Below are positions 44,919 to 55,753 of a stretch of 64,000 nucleotides of DNA, one piece after another. This stretch comes from Galeruca laticollis. Taxonomy: Eukaryota > Arthropoda > Insecta > Coleoptera > Chrysomelidae. Both the position numbers and the translations under genes were made by a program. The DNA lies in assembly GCA_963921935.1 (NCBI GenBank), contig OY998176.1, forward strand, positions 95,177,415 to 95,241,414. The letters run 5' to 3'. Numbering within the stretch: position 1 is the first letter of the stretch; every line of letters starts with the position of its first letter. Under the pieces are notes generated by a model. The model did not search any database. It had not been told where the DNA came from and saw only the letters and a list, made by a program, of their open reading frames with translations.

Positions 44919-47900
44919 AAAATACCTTACCGGTAAATTCTAAAAACTTATACTATATTAAAGACAGAACAAACACTTATAAAATTCTAATTGATACAGG
45001 TGCTGGATTATCAATTTTCAAACCCAAAACTTGCGAAAATTATAGAAATCGATCCCCTGAAAATGTAATTATTCAAGGTATAACGAACCAAAAAATAAGA
45101 GTTAACGAATCAACCCTTATTCCATTTAAACCTAACGATCCACACAGAGTATTCATTTGTAATTTAGATATTGATTTTGATGGATTATTAGGCATGGATT
45201 TTTTAGAACATTATAATTGTATAGTTGATCTAAAAAATAAACAACTTATTACTGATTTCAAAATTGTACCATTATTTAAAGTAACAGATAATGAAACTAC
45301 CAATATTTCAATCGAAAACCAATTTCCACAAATTTACAAAAATACAATTTCCATTGAACCTAGGACTGAACAAATATTTAAACTAAAATGCGATTTAGTT
45401 AATACTGATGCTATACTGGTAGGACAAGAAGTAGAGAAAGTTAAACTACCAAACGCATTAGTTAAAATAAATGAAAAAGGAGAATTTTTTGTTTCAGTAT
45501 TAAATGTTAATTGTATACCTAAAACTGTAACATTTTCAAAACTTAACTTAGAACCATATGAAATAAATAATGTAAATAATATTCAACTAACCACCCAAAA
45601 AAATGCACCTTCAACATTCCAGAGGGTCATGGGCAATGTCCTTGCTGGAATTCAAAACGAGCGATGTCTTGTCTATATGGACGACATCATCGTCTATTCA
45701 CCGACAATTCAAGAACATATTACCCGCTTAACAGAAGTATTCAAGAGACTTCAAAAAGCTAACTTAAAACTTCAGCCAGACAAGTGCGAATTCTTGAGAA
45801 AAGAAGTCGCCTACCTTGGACATTTAATCACGGAAGATGGCGTTAAGCCGTTTCCGGCAAAAATTGAATGCGTCCAAAAATTCCCTCAACCTACGAACCA
45901 AAAGGAAATAAAATCCTTTTTGGGACTCGCTGGTTACTACAGAAGATTTATACCGAACTTCGCTAAAATTTCCAAACCAATGACAAAACTTTTACAAAAG
46001 GATGTCCCATTTAATTTTGACTCCGAATGTCAAAAGTCATTCCAAGAATTAAAAAATGCTCTTACTTCTACTCCGATATTGATATACCCAAACTTTGAAG
46101 AACGATTTCTTTTAACTACCGATGCTAGCGCATTTGCAATCGGTGCAGTTTTGTCACAAGGCCCAGTAGGTAAGGATTTACCGATAGCCTATGCGTCTAG
46201 GACATTGTGCAAAGCAGAAACCAAATACTCTACGATAGAGAGAGAACTTTTGGCAATTGTGTGGGCAGTTAAACACTTTAGACCCTATTTATATGGCCGA
46301 AAATTTACCCTTATAACTGACCACCGTCCACTTACTTGGTTATTCTCTATAAAAGACCCCGGTAGTCGTCTAGCACGATGGCGCCTCAAATTAGAGGAAT
46401 ACGACTATCAAATTGAATTCAAATCTGGCAAATCCAATAAAAATGCCGATGCCCTTTCTCGAATAAAAATTAACCACATAAATGACTTTGATTCATTTCG
46501 CTCAAAATTAGGAAACTTTAAATATTTACCTTACCCAATTTATCCCGCTCTTGAAGATGCAGGGTCATCCCAACAAACTGAAAATAAACCTGAAATTGAC
46601 TGGGATGCCGCTGCAGAAGAATTTTTGTCTTTTGAGGAACTTTATAAAACAAAATCACTGATTGACTATTCTAAAATAGAATATTCCAATAATCATCTAC
46701 TAGACAAACAAAATAAAAACATTTTAACCTTTTTCCAACAAAACAATTTACAAGATTTTCATGAAAAAATAATCGAGGATATATTTGAGGAAAACCCCGA
46801 CTTTTCTTATGCAAAAATTAATGTACTTAGCAGTAAAACTGTCAAAAATAGAAAATACCTTATTATTGCTATACCATGGGATCCAGACAGTATTAGTGAA
46901 TACTTATTTGCTGCAATTTACAGAAATCGAGATTTATTTAAACCTTCAGAAAAATATTTTATCGAAAATAATCCTGACCTACCAATACTAGAAACACTAT
47001 CATTTCTACTTTCGGAAGTTGACGTAAAATTCACTATTTGTCAAAATATTACTAAAGAGCCAGAACAAAATCAAATACCTATTATCTTAGATCAATTCCA
47101 TAATGGCAAAAGCCACCTTCACCGCGGAATTAATGAAACTATTAGGCGAATACGACAAAAATATAATTGGGCCGGGCTCAATCGAGATGTCGAAAATTAT
47201 ATTAAGTCATGCCGGGCATGCCAAGAGACAAAAATATGTCGCAAAAATTTGGACAGTCCCCTCGTTATAACTGAAACGCCTAAAACACCTTTTGAACGTA
47301 TTAATATTGATATTTTAGAGGTACCTCAAAAGAATTACGCTCTTACAATAAGAGACGAACTAACAAAATTTTCTCAAGCATATCCGCTTGAAGATAAAAG
47401 TGCCAAATCCGTTGTCACTTCATTATTAGCTTATTTTCAGCATTTTGGTGCACCACTTCGCATTCATTGCGATGCCGGTCGCGAATTCAATAATGCGTTA
47501 ATGAAAGACCTTTGTAATATGTTCGATATTAAGTTAACATATTCAAGTGTCGGTCATCCGCAAAGTAACGGATCTCTAGAAAGATTACACGCTACTCTGT
47601 TAGAAATGATTCGATTACATTTAGCAGACCACCCCAATGAACACCCCTTCAGTATTTTACCATTTGCTATTATCGCTTATAATAACTCTATAAACAAAAC
47701 ACACGGATTCACACCATACGAACTTGTATTTGGACACACGTCCAGTAGACCTCCCGGAAAATTATACAATGAACAAGAATTAATTACTAAATATATTAGA
47801 GATCTAAATAACCGCATATCCTATTATTATAAAATAGCGAGAGAAAAAACCATGAAGCAAAAAGAAAAAGCTAAAGATCGATTTGACAAACATGTCTCCG

Positions 47901-48106
47901 AAAACAAACCAAATTATGAAGTAGGTGACAAAGTTTACGTAAAAGAAACTCAAATAAAAAACAAGTTAGAAAATAAGTTTAATGGTCCTTTTGAAATACT
48001 AGAGATACACAGAAATTCCGCAACAGTATTAAATTTAGAAACAAATAACAAATCAAAAATAAATTTCGATCTTATGAAACCCTATGTTGAAAAGCAACTT
48101 ATTTTC
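44759..48106 (+). CDS. pol: pol: protease, truncated reverse transcriptase, RNase H, integrase
   Basis: The frame is open from 44759, in minus-one phase to gag. Protease: LIDTGAG (44993-45013) and GLLGMDFL. Then the reverse transcriptase enters directly at the middle of the palm: a junction near 45594 joins the spacer to NAPSTFQR, so about 150 residues with the first catalytic Asp are missing. YMDD is present at 45674-45685. RNase H has TTDAS (46118), the Glu helix, ITDHRPL and NADALSR. Integrase has the HHCC domain (His near 47099) and DDE residues (NIDILEV, HCDAGREF, and SNGSLERLH). The frame does not stop but runs on into env. Confidence 0.9.
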
Positions 48107-49927
48107 AGGTTTCTGCTGCTGATCGGAACAGCAACATGTCAATATAAAATCGAACCCATAAACAATACAGTTGGAATCTACTACCACGACGAAACCAAAA
48201 TAATGGTTTCGAACGACGAATGGACTTTATTAGTGCATAAAAATATATCAGCTTTTAAACAAACTTTTGAAAGAAATAATAGAATTCTTGACACAATTCA
48301 AAATACCTTTACTTCAAACTACTCCAGTATGAAGTCCTTCCGATCCGAAGTAAAATCACATTTGGCATTATTGCAACAAATTACAAAATCTATTGGCGAT
48401 AAATTTAGTGAAATATCTTTCGATGTTAAAAGACAAAAACGAGGGTTAATTTATGGTATTGGCACCATATTTAAATCAATAACCGGAAATCTCGATGCGT
48501 CTGACGGTGAATATTATATGGACTGCATTAATAAATTAAAAACTGATCAAAACCAGATAGAAAACTTATTAAAAAATCAAATGTCAATCACAAGCTCAGT
48601 CATAACAAATCTCAACAGTACTATAGGACAATTAAAATTAAATGAGAAAATATTTAACTCAGATATAGAAAAAATTGAAACCACCATTCGACAATCAACA
48701 AACGAAATTGCGCTTATCGAAGCCAAATTAAATTTCTTTGAAATTTGCGAACAACTAATGGAGAGTTATTCGTATCTTGAAAATACTATTAATGATATTC
48801 TAAACTCTATCACTTTTGCACAGCTTCAAATAATTCATACTTCTATTATTGAACCAGAAAATTTGATCACTGCTCTTAAGAAAATATCAGAAAATACACT
48901 AAGGGAAGGTTTACCGCTACCAATAAAATATTCTGAAATTTCACAGTATTTGGAAATAATCGATCTCGAAGCATATCAAACAAATTCAGATCTTGTTTTC
49001 GTTCTTAAAATACCTTTGATTGAACCACAAGGATTTACTTTATTCCACCTATACCCAATACCAATTTATGATAATAGAACTGGATTTCACCACATTTTAT
49101 CATTTTCACAAAAATATTTAGCGCGAGATGATGATTCTTTATCCTACATTCCAATCCACGATTTACAAAAGTGTAAACAGTTATCTACGCATCAAAAGTT
49201 GTGTCGCGATGTTTACGCGTACCCTATAGACGATAACGCGATATGTGAAGCCCGTTTGTTAAGACAATATAAGACATTTCCTGCGAATTGTAAAAGTGTG
49301 GTAGTCAACGGACAAGGTTATAATGTGCAAAAACTCGAAGAAAACGTGTGGCTAGTGTCGATTGCCGAACCGGTACACGTGACCATAAGTCTTCCAGACA
49401 CAAAAACGAAAACTTTAACCGTAAATGAAAATTCTATTTTACAGCTATACTCAGGATGCTCCGCTTTTGTTGGCATTACTAAAATACAAGCTACTACCAG
49501 AAAAACTATAAACATTCCTCATGTACTTCATCCCGTAATAGTTGATTACAACTGTTGCCTAGACATTCCAAACAAAGTAGAAGTACCCAAAATAGAACCA
49601 CTAGATCTTAATAACATTAACTTGAATGATCTGCAAGTGACAAAACACAAACTGGACCAATACTCAAAAAGTTTGGATGCACTCATAAACAAACCGTTTG
49701 TTGAGAAAAATATTTCGTGGTTCACATATACTACGATCTCACTCATCGTTGCTTTGATCGTCCTCTACACCTGTCATAAGTGTAGAAATATTAAATTCAA
49801 CAAATCGCCAGGAAAGCCTGTCCCGGACCAACCAAATGATGTTTTTATCAAAATCCATAACATTCTGCCAAAAAGAAGACCCAAACTTGACACCGAAGCC
49901 TCTGAGGAAGTGGAAATCGAAAATTGA
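48107..49927 (+). CDS. env: env: errantivirus-type fusion glycoprotein
   Basis: Continues in the pol frame without a stop. A splice acceptor TTATTTTCAG ends at 48108. A hydrophobic leader ending near TCQY follows. A furin-type RQKR site at 48431-48442 precedes a Gly-rich putative fusion peptide and the TGNLD motif shared by errantivirus and baculovirus F-type envelope proteins. Long coiled-coil segments, Cys residues, a transmembrane helix (about 49714-49782, SLIVALIVLY) and a short basic tail follow, with the stop at 49925-49927. The protein would mediate membrane fusion. No stops or frameshifts seen. Start codon probably supplied by splicing from 43290. Confidence 0.85.
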   Translation, partial: RFLLLIGTATCQYKIEPINNTVGIYYHDETKIMVSNDEWTLLVHKNISAFKQTFERNNRILDTIQNTFTSNYSSMKSFRSEVKSHLALLQQITKSIGDKFSEISFDVKRQKRGLIYGIGTIFKSITGNLDASDGEYYMDCINKLKTDQNQIENLLKNQMSITSSVITNLNSTIGQLKLNEKIFNSDIEKIETTIRQSTNEIALIEAKLNFFEICEQLMESYSYLENTINDILNSITFAQLQIIHTSIIEPENLITALKKISENTLREGLPLPIKYSEISQYLEIIDLEAYQTNSDLVFVLKIPLIEPQGFTLFHLYPIPIYDNRTGFHHILSFSQKYLARDDDSLSYIPIHDLQKCKQLSTHQKLCRDVYAYPIDDNAICEARLLRQYKTFPANCKSVVVNGQGYNVQKLEENVWLVSIAEPVHVTISLPDTKTKTLTVNENSILQLYSGCSAFVGITKIQATTRKTINIPHVLHPVIVDYNCCLDIPNKVEVPKIEPLDLNNINLNDLQVTKHKLDQYSKSLDALINKPFVEKNISWFTYTTISLIVALIVLYTCHKCRNIKFNKSPGKPVPDQPNDVFIKIHNILPKRRPKLDTEASEEVEIEN

Positions 49928-50092
49928 CAATTTCATGGTTTAATGTATACCTTTATATTTTTATTTTTTGTATTTTGCGTATTTTCCTTTTAATCTTGAA
50001 ATCTCTGTATATATTGTATTGTCTATTTTATATTTTATGTATTTTGGTTTTTATTCTCAAAAATTGTTGTTTATTAAACAACAATTTTAATT

Positions 50093-50103
50093 AAGGGGGG
50101 AGT
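50093..50103 (+). other. polypurine tract
   Basis: AAGGGGGGAG immediately before the 3' LTR, the expected plus-strand primer site. Confidence 0.8.
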
Positions 50104-50471
50104 TGTTATATACGAAAAAACGCTTATGTTTAAGTAATATTACGCAATGTCAAACATCAGATTACGATTTCCGTATTTTCATGAGAACGATGCTACGTTG
50201 CGTTTTTATAAAATAAACACATTAAGTAACACAAATATTATGTTACAGAAAAATAATGATTTCTGCACTTTCATGGGAGCGACGCTACATCGAATTCTCC
50301 ATGAAAATAAACGCTGACGTTGATTTAACAAATTCTATAAATTCTTTGACTTTATGTAAAATAGTCAGTTACAATTATAATTTCAACCTATTACTTCTTT
50401 TTTATATAACATAAAACTGTGTAACTCAATAAAAATTGTTTTTAAAAAGTTTAACGTGAATTTGTGAATAT

Positions 50472-50475
<4 letters not shown>
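50104..50475 (+). repeat. 3' LTR
   Basis: 372 bp, identical by eye to 42714-43085. Confidence 0.95.

Positions 50476-50503
<28 letters not shown>
50476..50503. repeat. (TA)n at the LTR element junction
   Basis: A 28-bp AT run follows the 3' LTR and an 11-bp run (42703-42713) precedes the 5' LTR. Together they are the interrupted target inside the LINE endonuclease. Confidence 0.9.
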
Positions 50504-50504
<1 letters not shown>

Positions 50505-50506
<2 letters not shown>

Positions 50507-50990
50507 GCTCACTCATGGTATCCAGGTAATATTCGGTATCACAAGAAGTATTTAACAGATCAACATTCATATCACCAATCACTATATTATAGTCAAATAT
50601 TTCGTCTTCCTTACTCAAGATAGTATTCAGTTGGTAGGAAAAGGGACTGATGCCTGTAGTTGGTGATCTATGAATGCCATTTACTATAATTGTGGAGTCA
50701 TGCACAGTCATTTTGGATCTCAGGAAGAAACTACAGTTCAGACCGATTGTGGTATGAGATACGTACGCCTCTGATCTACCAAACATTACGACCCCATCGT
50801 TTTGGTTCAATTGTCCAGAATTATACATTGTTATGTATCCAGGAATGTTAAAAATTGTGATATCAGGGATGATACCTGTTCCTGTGAATACAATACAGTC
50901 GAAGGATACATCTAATTCATCTAGAGTGATCAGAAATTCATCGAGGTTTTTGATAGATTGCGAATGTTTTTGTATATAATTTTGAGATCA
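50505..50990 (-). pseudogene. LINE endonuclease domain, N-terminal part
   Basis: Minus strand. Reads NLDEF, LDELDVSFDCIVFTGTGI, then PGYITMYNSGQLNQNDGVVMF, TVHDSTIIVNGIHRSP, and FDYNIVIGDMNVDLLN (the GDxN motif of apurinic-type nucleases), ending at SEHGY where the LTR element entered. The remainder (INTPTRE, TCLDHIFIKS) lies at 42700-42640 on the other side. A stop or shift occurs near 42668. Further upstream (50990-51150) the minus strand may encode the end of ORF1 or an earlier part of ORF2. Confidence 0.75.
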
Positions 50991-51263
50991 TCATATGGAT
51001 TATTGATTTCCAAAACTTTTCTAACTTCCTTATCAGTAGTCAAGGAGAATCAACCCAATTCAGTTATAATGAAGTCCCGTTTATAACCTTCGACTAGTCG
51101 CGCGTATCTGTGATATACATACCGATATTTTTTCTCATATATCTCGAACACCTACTTAGCGGTGGGGATGTGCTCTCGTCTACCTACCTGCTCGAGGAAA
51201 GTTTTGAGGTTAGTGTTGGTGCAAACTTTGAAGAGTGAACAGTTTGTAAAAGAAGTGCCACTT

Positions 51264-51278
51264 GTATTTGAGAGATAC
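51264..51278. repeat. GTATY-N5-GATAC motif, copy 1
   Basis: GTATTTGAGAGATAC followed by ACTGCGA. Same pattern as 51418 and 53495; these three surround the piggyBac gene. Confidence 0.6.
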
Positions 51279-51417
51279 ACTGCGATCATTCATGTAAGTT
51301 TTGCTGATTTGCTTGTATATTTATTTAATTTATGTAAGCGCAGTCCTTTTTGTTTCAAGTAGACCATCTGTTAATATTTCATACTTAGCTACTAAAAAAC
51401 ATGAAAAAAATAAACTT

Positions 51418-51432
51418 GTATCTGTGAGATAC
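51418..51432. repeat. GTATY-N5-GATAC motif, copy 2
   Basis: GTATCTGTGAGATAC followed by CCGCGA, 73 bp upstream of the transposase exon. Confidence 0.65.
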
Positions 51433-51498
51433 CCGCGAAAATTCTTGCCTGTTCTAAATCATTGTCCTAACTATTAAGGATTTTTGTTGTTTTTGCAG

Positions 51499-53283
51499 TG
51501 AATTATGGCTTCCAAGAGAATGTATAGTTTCAATAATGACGCAGACATATTAGATCTCCAACGACTCCTTCTTGAAGACGATGATGATGCGGCAGTTGAA
51601 GACGTCTTAGAAGAAGATTATGATACTGACTGTTCCGAAACCATTTAAAAAAGAAAAGGGGATTCAGATAGTGAACAAGACGATACGGTACAAGTATATA
51701 ATCAGATGATGAAGATGAAAATTGTTATGTTGCTGTCAGAAAAAAGAACGGAAAAATCGTTGACAAATATTTATGGAAAAAACACCCTATAACAGGAAAA
51801 GATGATTAGAGAAGCAAAACATACTTGCACGTCTTCCAGGAATTATTGGCAGGATGCTTTGAAGCGTGGAAGTGTCTATTCTAAACCTCATAGTCACTTA
51901 CACGAATCAGCATATAATAAGTGTACAACCCAATTCCAGCAAAGAAAGAGACGCACGTATTACTGATATGATCGAAATCTATGCATTTATAGGCCTACTT
52001 TACTTGGCTGGACTTTATAAAGGCGGCCGATTGAACTTAGGAAAGCTGTGGGACGCAACAGGAAACGATGTTGAAATATTCAGATCGACGATGAGCTCAA
52101 TTCGTTTTAGATTCCTGATGCGCTGTATCAGATTCGATAACCGACAGTCTAGAGATGAGAGAAAAAAAATTTATCGGTTAGCTGCCGTGCGAGAAATATT
52201 TGAGATGTTTGTTGAAAACAGTAAAACATCTTATTCACTATGAGCTAGTGTAAAAATCGATGAAAAGTTGGAAGCGTTTCGAGGCAGGCAGGTGTAACTT
52301 TATTCAATATATACCATCAGAACCGGCCAAGTACGGTATTAAGATCTTTGCGCTGGTTGATGCTAAAACATATTACACCAGTAATATGGAAATTTATGCT
52401 GGAACACAACCAGATGGCCCCTATTCTATCAGCAACAGAAGCGTTCATGTTGTAAAAAGGATGATCTTATCCATACACAACACTGGACGTAACGTCACTA
52501 TGGACAATTGGTTCAGCGATGTTTCATTACTCCAAGATTTAGCTATAAACCATAAGTAGTCCATGGTAGGAACATTGAAAATAAACATGTGGCGAATTCC
52601 AACACCGTTGAAAGTTTTGAAAGAACGTCCTGTAAAATCAAGTATGTTTGATTTCAGAAAAGAAGGAACAATAGTGTCCTACGTTCCCAAAAAAAAACAA
52701 ACATGCTGCTCTAATTTCTAGCTTACACTTTGAGAACAAAATTGACGTTACTACTGGGGATCATATGAAACCCGAAATAATTACTTTCTATAACGAAACC
52801 AAAGGAGGTGTCGACGTTGTAGATGAATTATGTTCCTCTTACTGTGTTGCCAGGAATTCAAGACGTTGGCCGATGGTTGTATTTTTTTCGATGCTTAATG
52901 TGGGAGAAATAAACTCCCAAGTTATTCATATAGGGAACGGAAATGAAACAAAAAGTCGACGGCATTTTTTGCGAAAACTTGGTAACGAACTGATCAAACC
53001 ACACCTCCAAAGACATAGTATCTCCAACACTGGTCTACCTCGTGAGCTATCAACCAGACTCAAAGAAGTAGTCGGACAAGAAAAAGAGAAAGTGCAGCAA
53101 CCAAATGATCAAAACAATGAGCAAAAACGTAAACGTTGTGTGCCATGCCAGCGAGAAAAACGCACCAGGTTAAGAAAATGCCAATGCTCCTCCTGCCAAA
53201 GACATCTTTGTCTCCAACACTCTAGTGTCGTTTGTCAAGACAATTGTGGAGTGCCTACCAAGAAAAGTAGACTAGAAGATTAA
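51499..53283 (+). pseudogene. piggyBac transposase, broken
   Basis: Starts at ATG 51505, just after a TTTTTGCAG acceptor-like string (a GTAAGT at 51294 could be its donor). Acidic N-terminus, then the transposase core: FIGLLYLAGLYKGG, KIDEKLEAFRG (first catalytic Asp, near 52257), MDNWFSD (second), TKGGVDVVDEL (third), and a C-terminal Cys-rich RING-like domain (CVPCQREKR, CQCSSCQRHLCLQH). All three catalytic Asp survive. Lesions: TAA at 51646, a shift between there and 51866, TGA near 52241, a 4-bp duplication at 52283-52290, TAG near 52557, and an A-run frameshift at 52689-52697. Dead but not ancient. Confidence 0.85.
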
Positions 53284-54627
53284 GATATGTGGATTGATGG
53301 CTCACAACACGCAACTTATGCATATAACAGCAAATTATTTCATTTTTTATATATTTTAAGAATTATTGATTTATGTAATCATTTTTTTACTGAAAATACA
53401 TGTTAACGAATTTAATCATTGCTTTCTATTATTTACTAGCACACAAAATTTACCGTTTTAAAAATTGGAATTGTATTTCAATAATAAAAGTTATGTATCC
53501 GTCGGATACATCCGCGACCATTTTTGTTGAGCAGCACTCGCGACTGCTGAAAGGATAAGGATCCATACTGTAATTTGACTCACCTGATTATTTGAAATTC
53601 CTAGTTCAATCACAATACATACATAGAATTCTAGTAAAATGTTATCATCACAGCCACGTATGGATACTTTGCAGTTTATTAGAGGAATTTCTTCTTTTCT
53701 CTTTCACTTATTGATCTTGTCTTCGCTTTCTCGGTGATTTGGTTGGTCGTTTGTTTCTGGAGTTATTTCTTGTTGGCCCCAAGGATTCCGCTGGTTTTTG
53801 GAGTCTCAGTATTTGGTTGGATCGTTTCTTCCAGAACTTTCGTCGTTTCTTCCTCAAGTACTTTACGGAGGAGGGGTTAGGTAGGAGTTTATGTAACATA
53901 TTTAATTTTTTGACAAAAAATGCGTTATAAATACAAGTGCAGGGATTGTTTCATTATCCGTGACATGAATTTAGCAGGGTAGAATTTTTTTATCATTCCT
54001 TCTATTAGATTATTATTCCAATTGGATCTGGCAAACTATAATAATTCTCCAAAACCTATAAGAACGAATGCAGCTCTCCGTTTGGAAGATTCATATTATC
54101 CTCTCATTTTCAAAGGAACAGAACGACACCACGCAACCTTTTCGTAAGGAATGAAATATTTCTGTTTGTTCCTTGATTATATTTAAGGACTCGGTTTTGG
54201 TACAGTTTTAGCAACAATAACAACAACAATAGAATTAATCTTGAGAAAAGTAGTTTTGCCTATGGAGGTCGTAGTTTGTAACAAAAAAGTTTAAATCAAA
54301 ATGGTCCGTTATGTGATGAACCTATCCAATTAAAAATTACTATAATACTTAGAAAATAAAAAAACAAGTTCGGAGAAAACTGCTACATTTCACTTCGATT
54401 ACAGTTTGTTTTCAATACATACGTATTAATATAATTTTCTTCAATAAATATTCCTGATTTTTGGTGAATTTTAATGTAAGAGTTGGTTACAATACTTTTC
54501 CGTCGACCGTTTATTTTTCTAAGATGGAGAAAAACAGTTTACAACTTTTATTTTATTTATTAATCATCATTTTTATATTCACTACAGGACCCGTGCTGCT
54601 CCCCAGCATTAGGATAGACTATGTATA
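53284..54627. other. mostly non-coding flank
   Basis: Contains the third GTATC-N5-GATAC motif at 53495-53509. At 53690-53890 one minus-strand reading is Lys/Glu/Thr-rich, low in complexity, of unknown origin. Nothing else recognised. Confidence 0.35.
53495..53509. repeat. GTATY-N5-GATAC motif, copy 3
   Basis: GTATCCGTCGGATAC followed by ATCCGCGACC, 212 bp after the piggyBac stop codon, in the same direct orientation as the copies upstream of the gene. Confidence 0.65.
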
Positions 54628-54743
54628 CAGTGTTGGGAACATTACGATGGAACATACGTTTTACCGTCAATGTCTTAAAAAGAGACAAATACATATAAAT
54701 TCAGTGTTTTATTTTGTTTCGCTAACAGGATATCATAAAGTCG
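54628..54743 (+). repeat. left terminal inverted repeat
   Basis: Pairs with 57430-57544. The inner third (TTCAGTGT...ACAGGATATCATAA) recurs in direct orientation at about 55288-55333, a partial internal duplication. Confidence 0.8.
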
Positions 54744-55753
54744 AAAACGTGCAACAACTGTATGTGTGAAGGCGTAGTGGGAGTATAATCCCACCACGTG
54801 TAAAGGTATGTCTGGTAGGCACCGCCTTCGAGGAGCGTGCAAATACAAATGTGTGATGTGAACAGTTTAGTTTATTAATTGAGAAATAATAAGATTTTAC
54901 TAAACTGATAGCTTAATGCAATGAAGAATAAAAAAAATCAACATTACTTTCGTTTATCTCTTCATGATTAATTTACAAAGAATTAATTCAGTAGTAATAA
55001 TCTAATTCACTATATTAGTTCGGTTAGTATACGCGAATATGATTTGAACAATGAATTAATACCTACTTAGTAAGTATTTGGAATAAGTGCCACTAAAAAT
55101 CACTGGAGGTTAGCGTTCATTGGTGACTTATATCAATCAACGGCGAAAAGCTGAAAGAATTACTTTCGTCAATATTGAGGGTACAATTAATGAATATAAG
55201 CATGATAATTGTCATTAACATCATAAGGAATATTCTATGGCAACAAATACAGAGTCCAAAAGCGACAATATGTTGTAAGAAAACAAATGTATTCAGTGTA
55301 TCACCGTTCTCTTTGACAGGGTATCATAACATGAGAAATAAGTCGTATGCTAATATTTGTTTATAACTGTCTTCTAGTTACAAAAATATCTCATTATAAA
55401 CGGCCTGTTTCCTACGCTCCTGATAAAACGATTCCATTTAAAGCTCTAATTATTCTATTTTTATATATCCCCTCGCTTCATTTTCAATCCACGCGTTAGA
55501 ATTGTAATTGCCCTTAAAATTTTCCTTTTCAATTGCGAGAGAAATCAGTCACATTTAATTTCAACGTTAAACGATAATCCCCTCACGGCCAACGGGAAAT
55601 TATGACGGTCACATGGCGTTACCAGCGTAGATTATTATACCAGACGAATACGAATCGCGCGTACGCCTCTTGAAGATGTTCAACTGTACAATCTGGGTAC
55701 TTCACTAAACGTTTGTTTGCGAATGAGTAACGGTCTTTTGCATATCTTATAAA

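Larger units (their letters stand above)
42714..50475 (+). mobile_element. gypsy-type (errantivirus-like) LTR retrotransposon with env
   Basis: 7762 bp, bounded by 372-bp LTRs that look identical by eye, TGTTATA...TATAACA ends, a primer-binding site, a polypurine tract (AAGGGGGGAG at 50093-50102), gag, and one open pol-env frame. It is flanked by TATA on both sides (42710-42713 and 50476-50479), the 4-bp target duplication typical of errantiviruses, though the flanking AT repeat makes it ambiguous. Identical LTRs mean a very recent insertion. The reverse transcriptase has lost its N-terminal half in frame, so this copy cannot replicate by itself. Confidence 0.95.
39906..51160 (-). mobile_element. 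CR1/Jockey-type LINE, split by an LTR element
   Basis: The minus strand carries, in order from right to left, an apurinic-type endonuclease (50960-50505, then 42700-42560 after the interruption), a connector, a reverse transcriptase (41709-40820), a C-terminal domain to 40373, and a 3' tail ending in (ATT)n at 39911-39928. The 7.76-kb gypsy-type element at 42714-50475 interrupts it. Without that insert the LINE is about 3.5 kb. Frameshifts and a stop mark it as dead. The 5' boundary near 51160 is approximate. Confidence 0.8.

Noticed and set aside
45194..45210. ATG at 45194 as the true start of pol.
   Set aside because: It lies inside the protease, downstream of the catalytic DTGA; the frame is open upstream to 44759 and is entered from gag.
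49318..49936. Minus-strand frames of 65-66 codons in the env region.
   Set aside because: Antisense shadows of env with no motifs.
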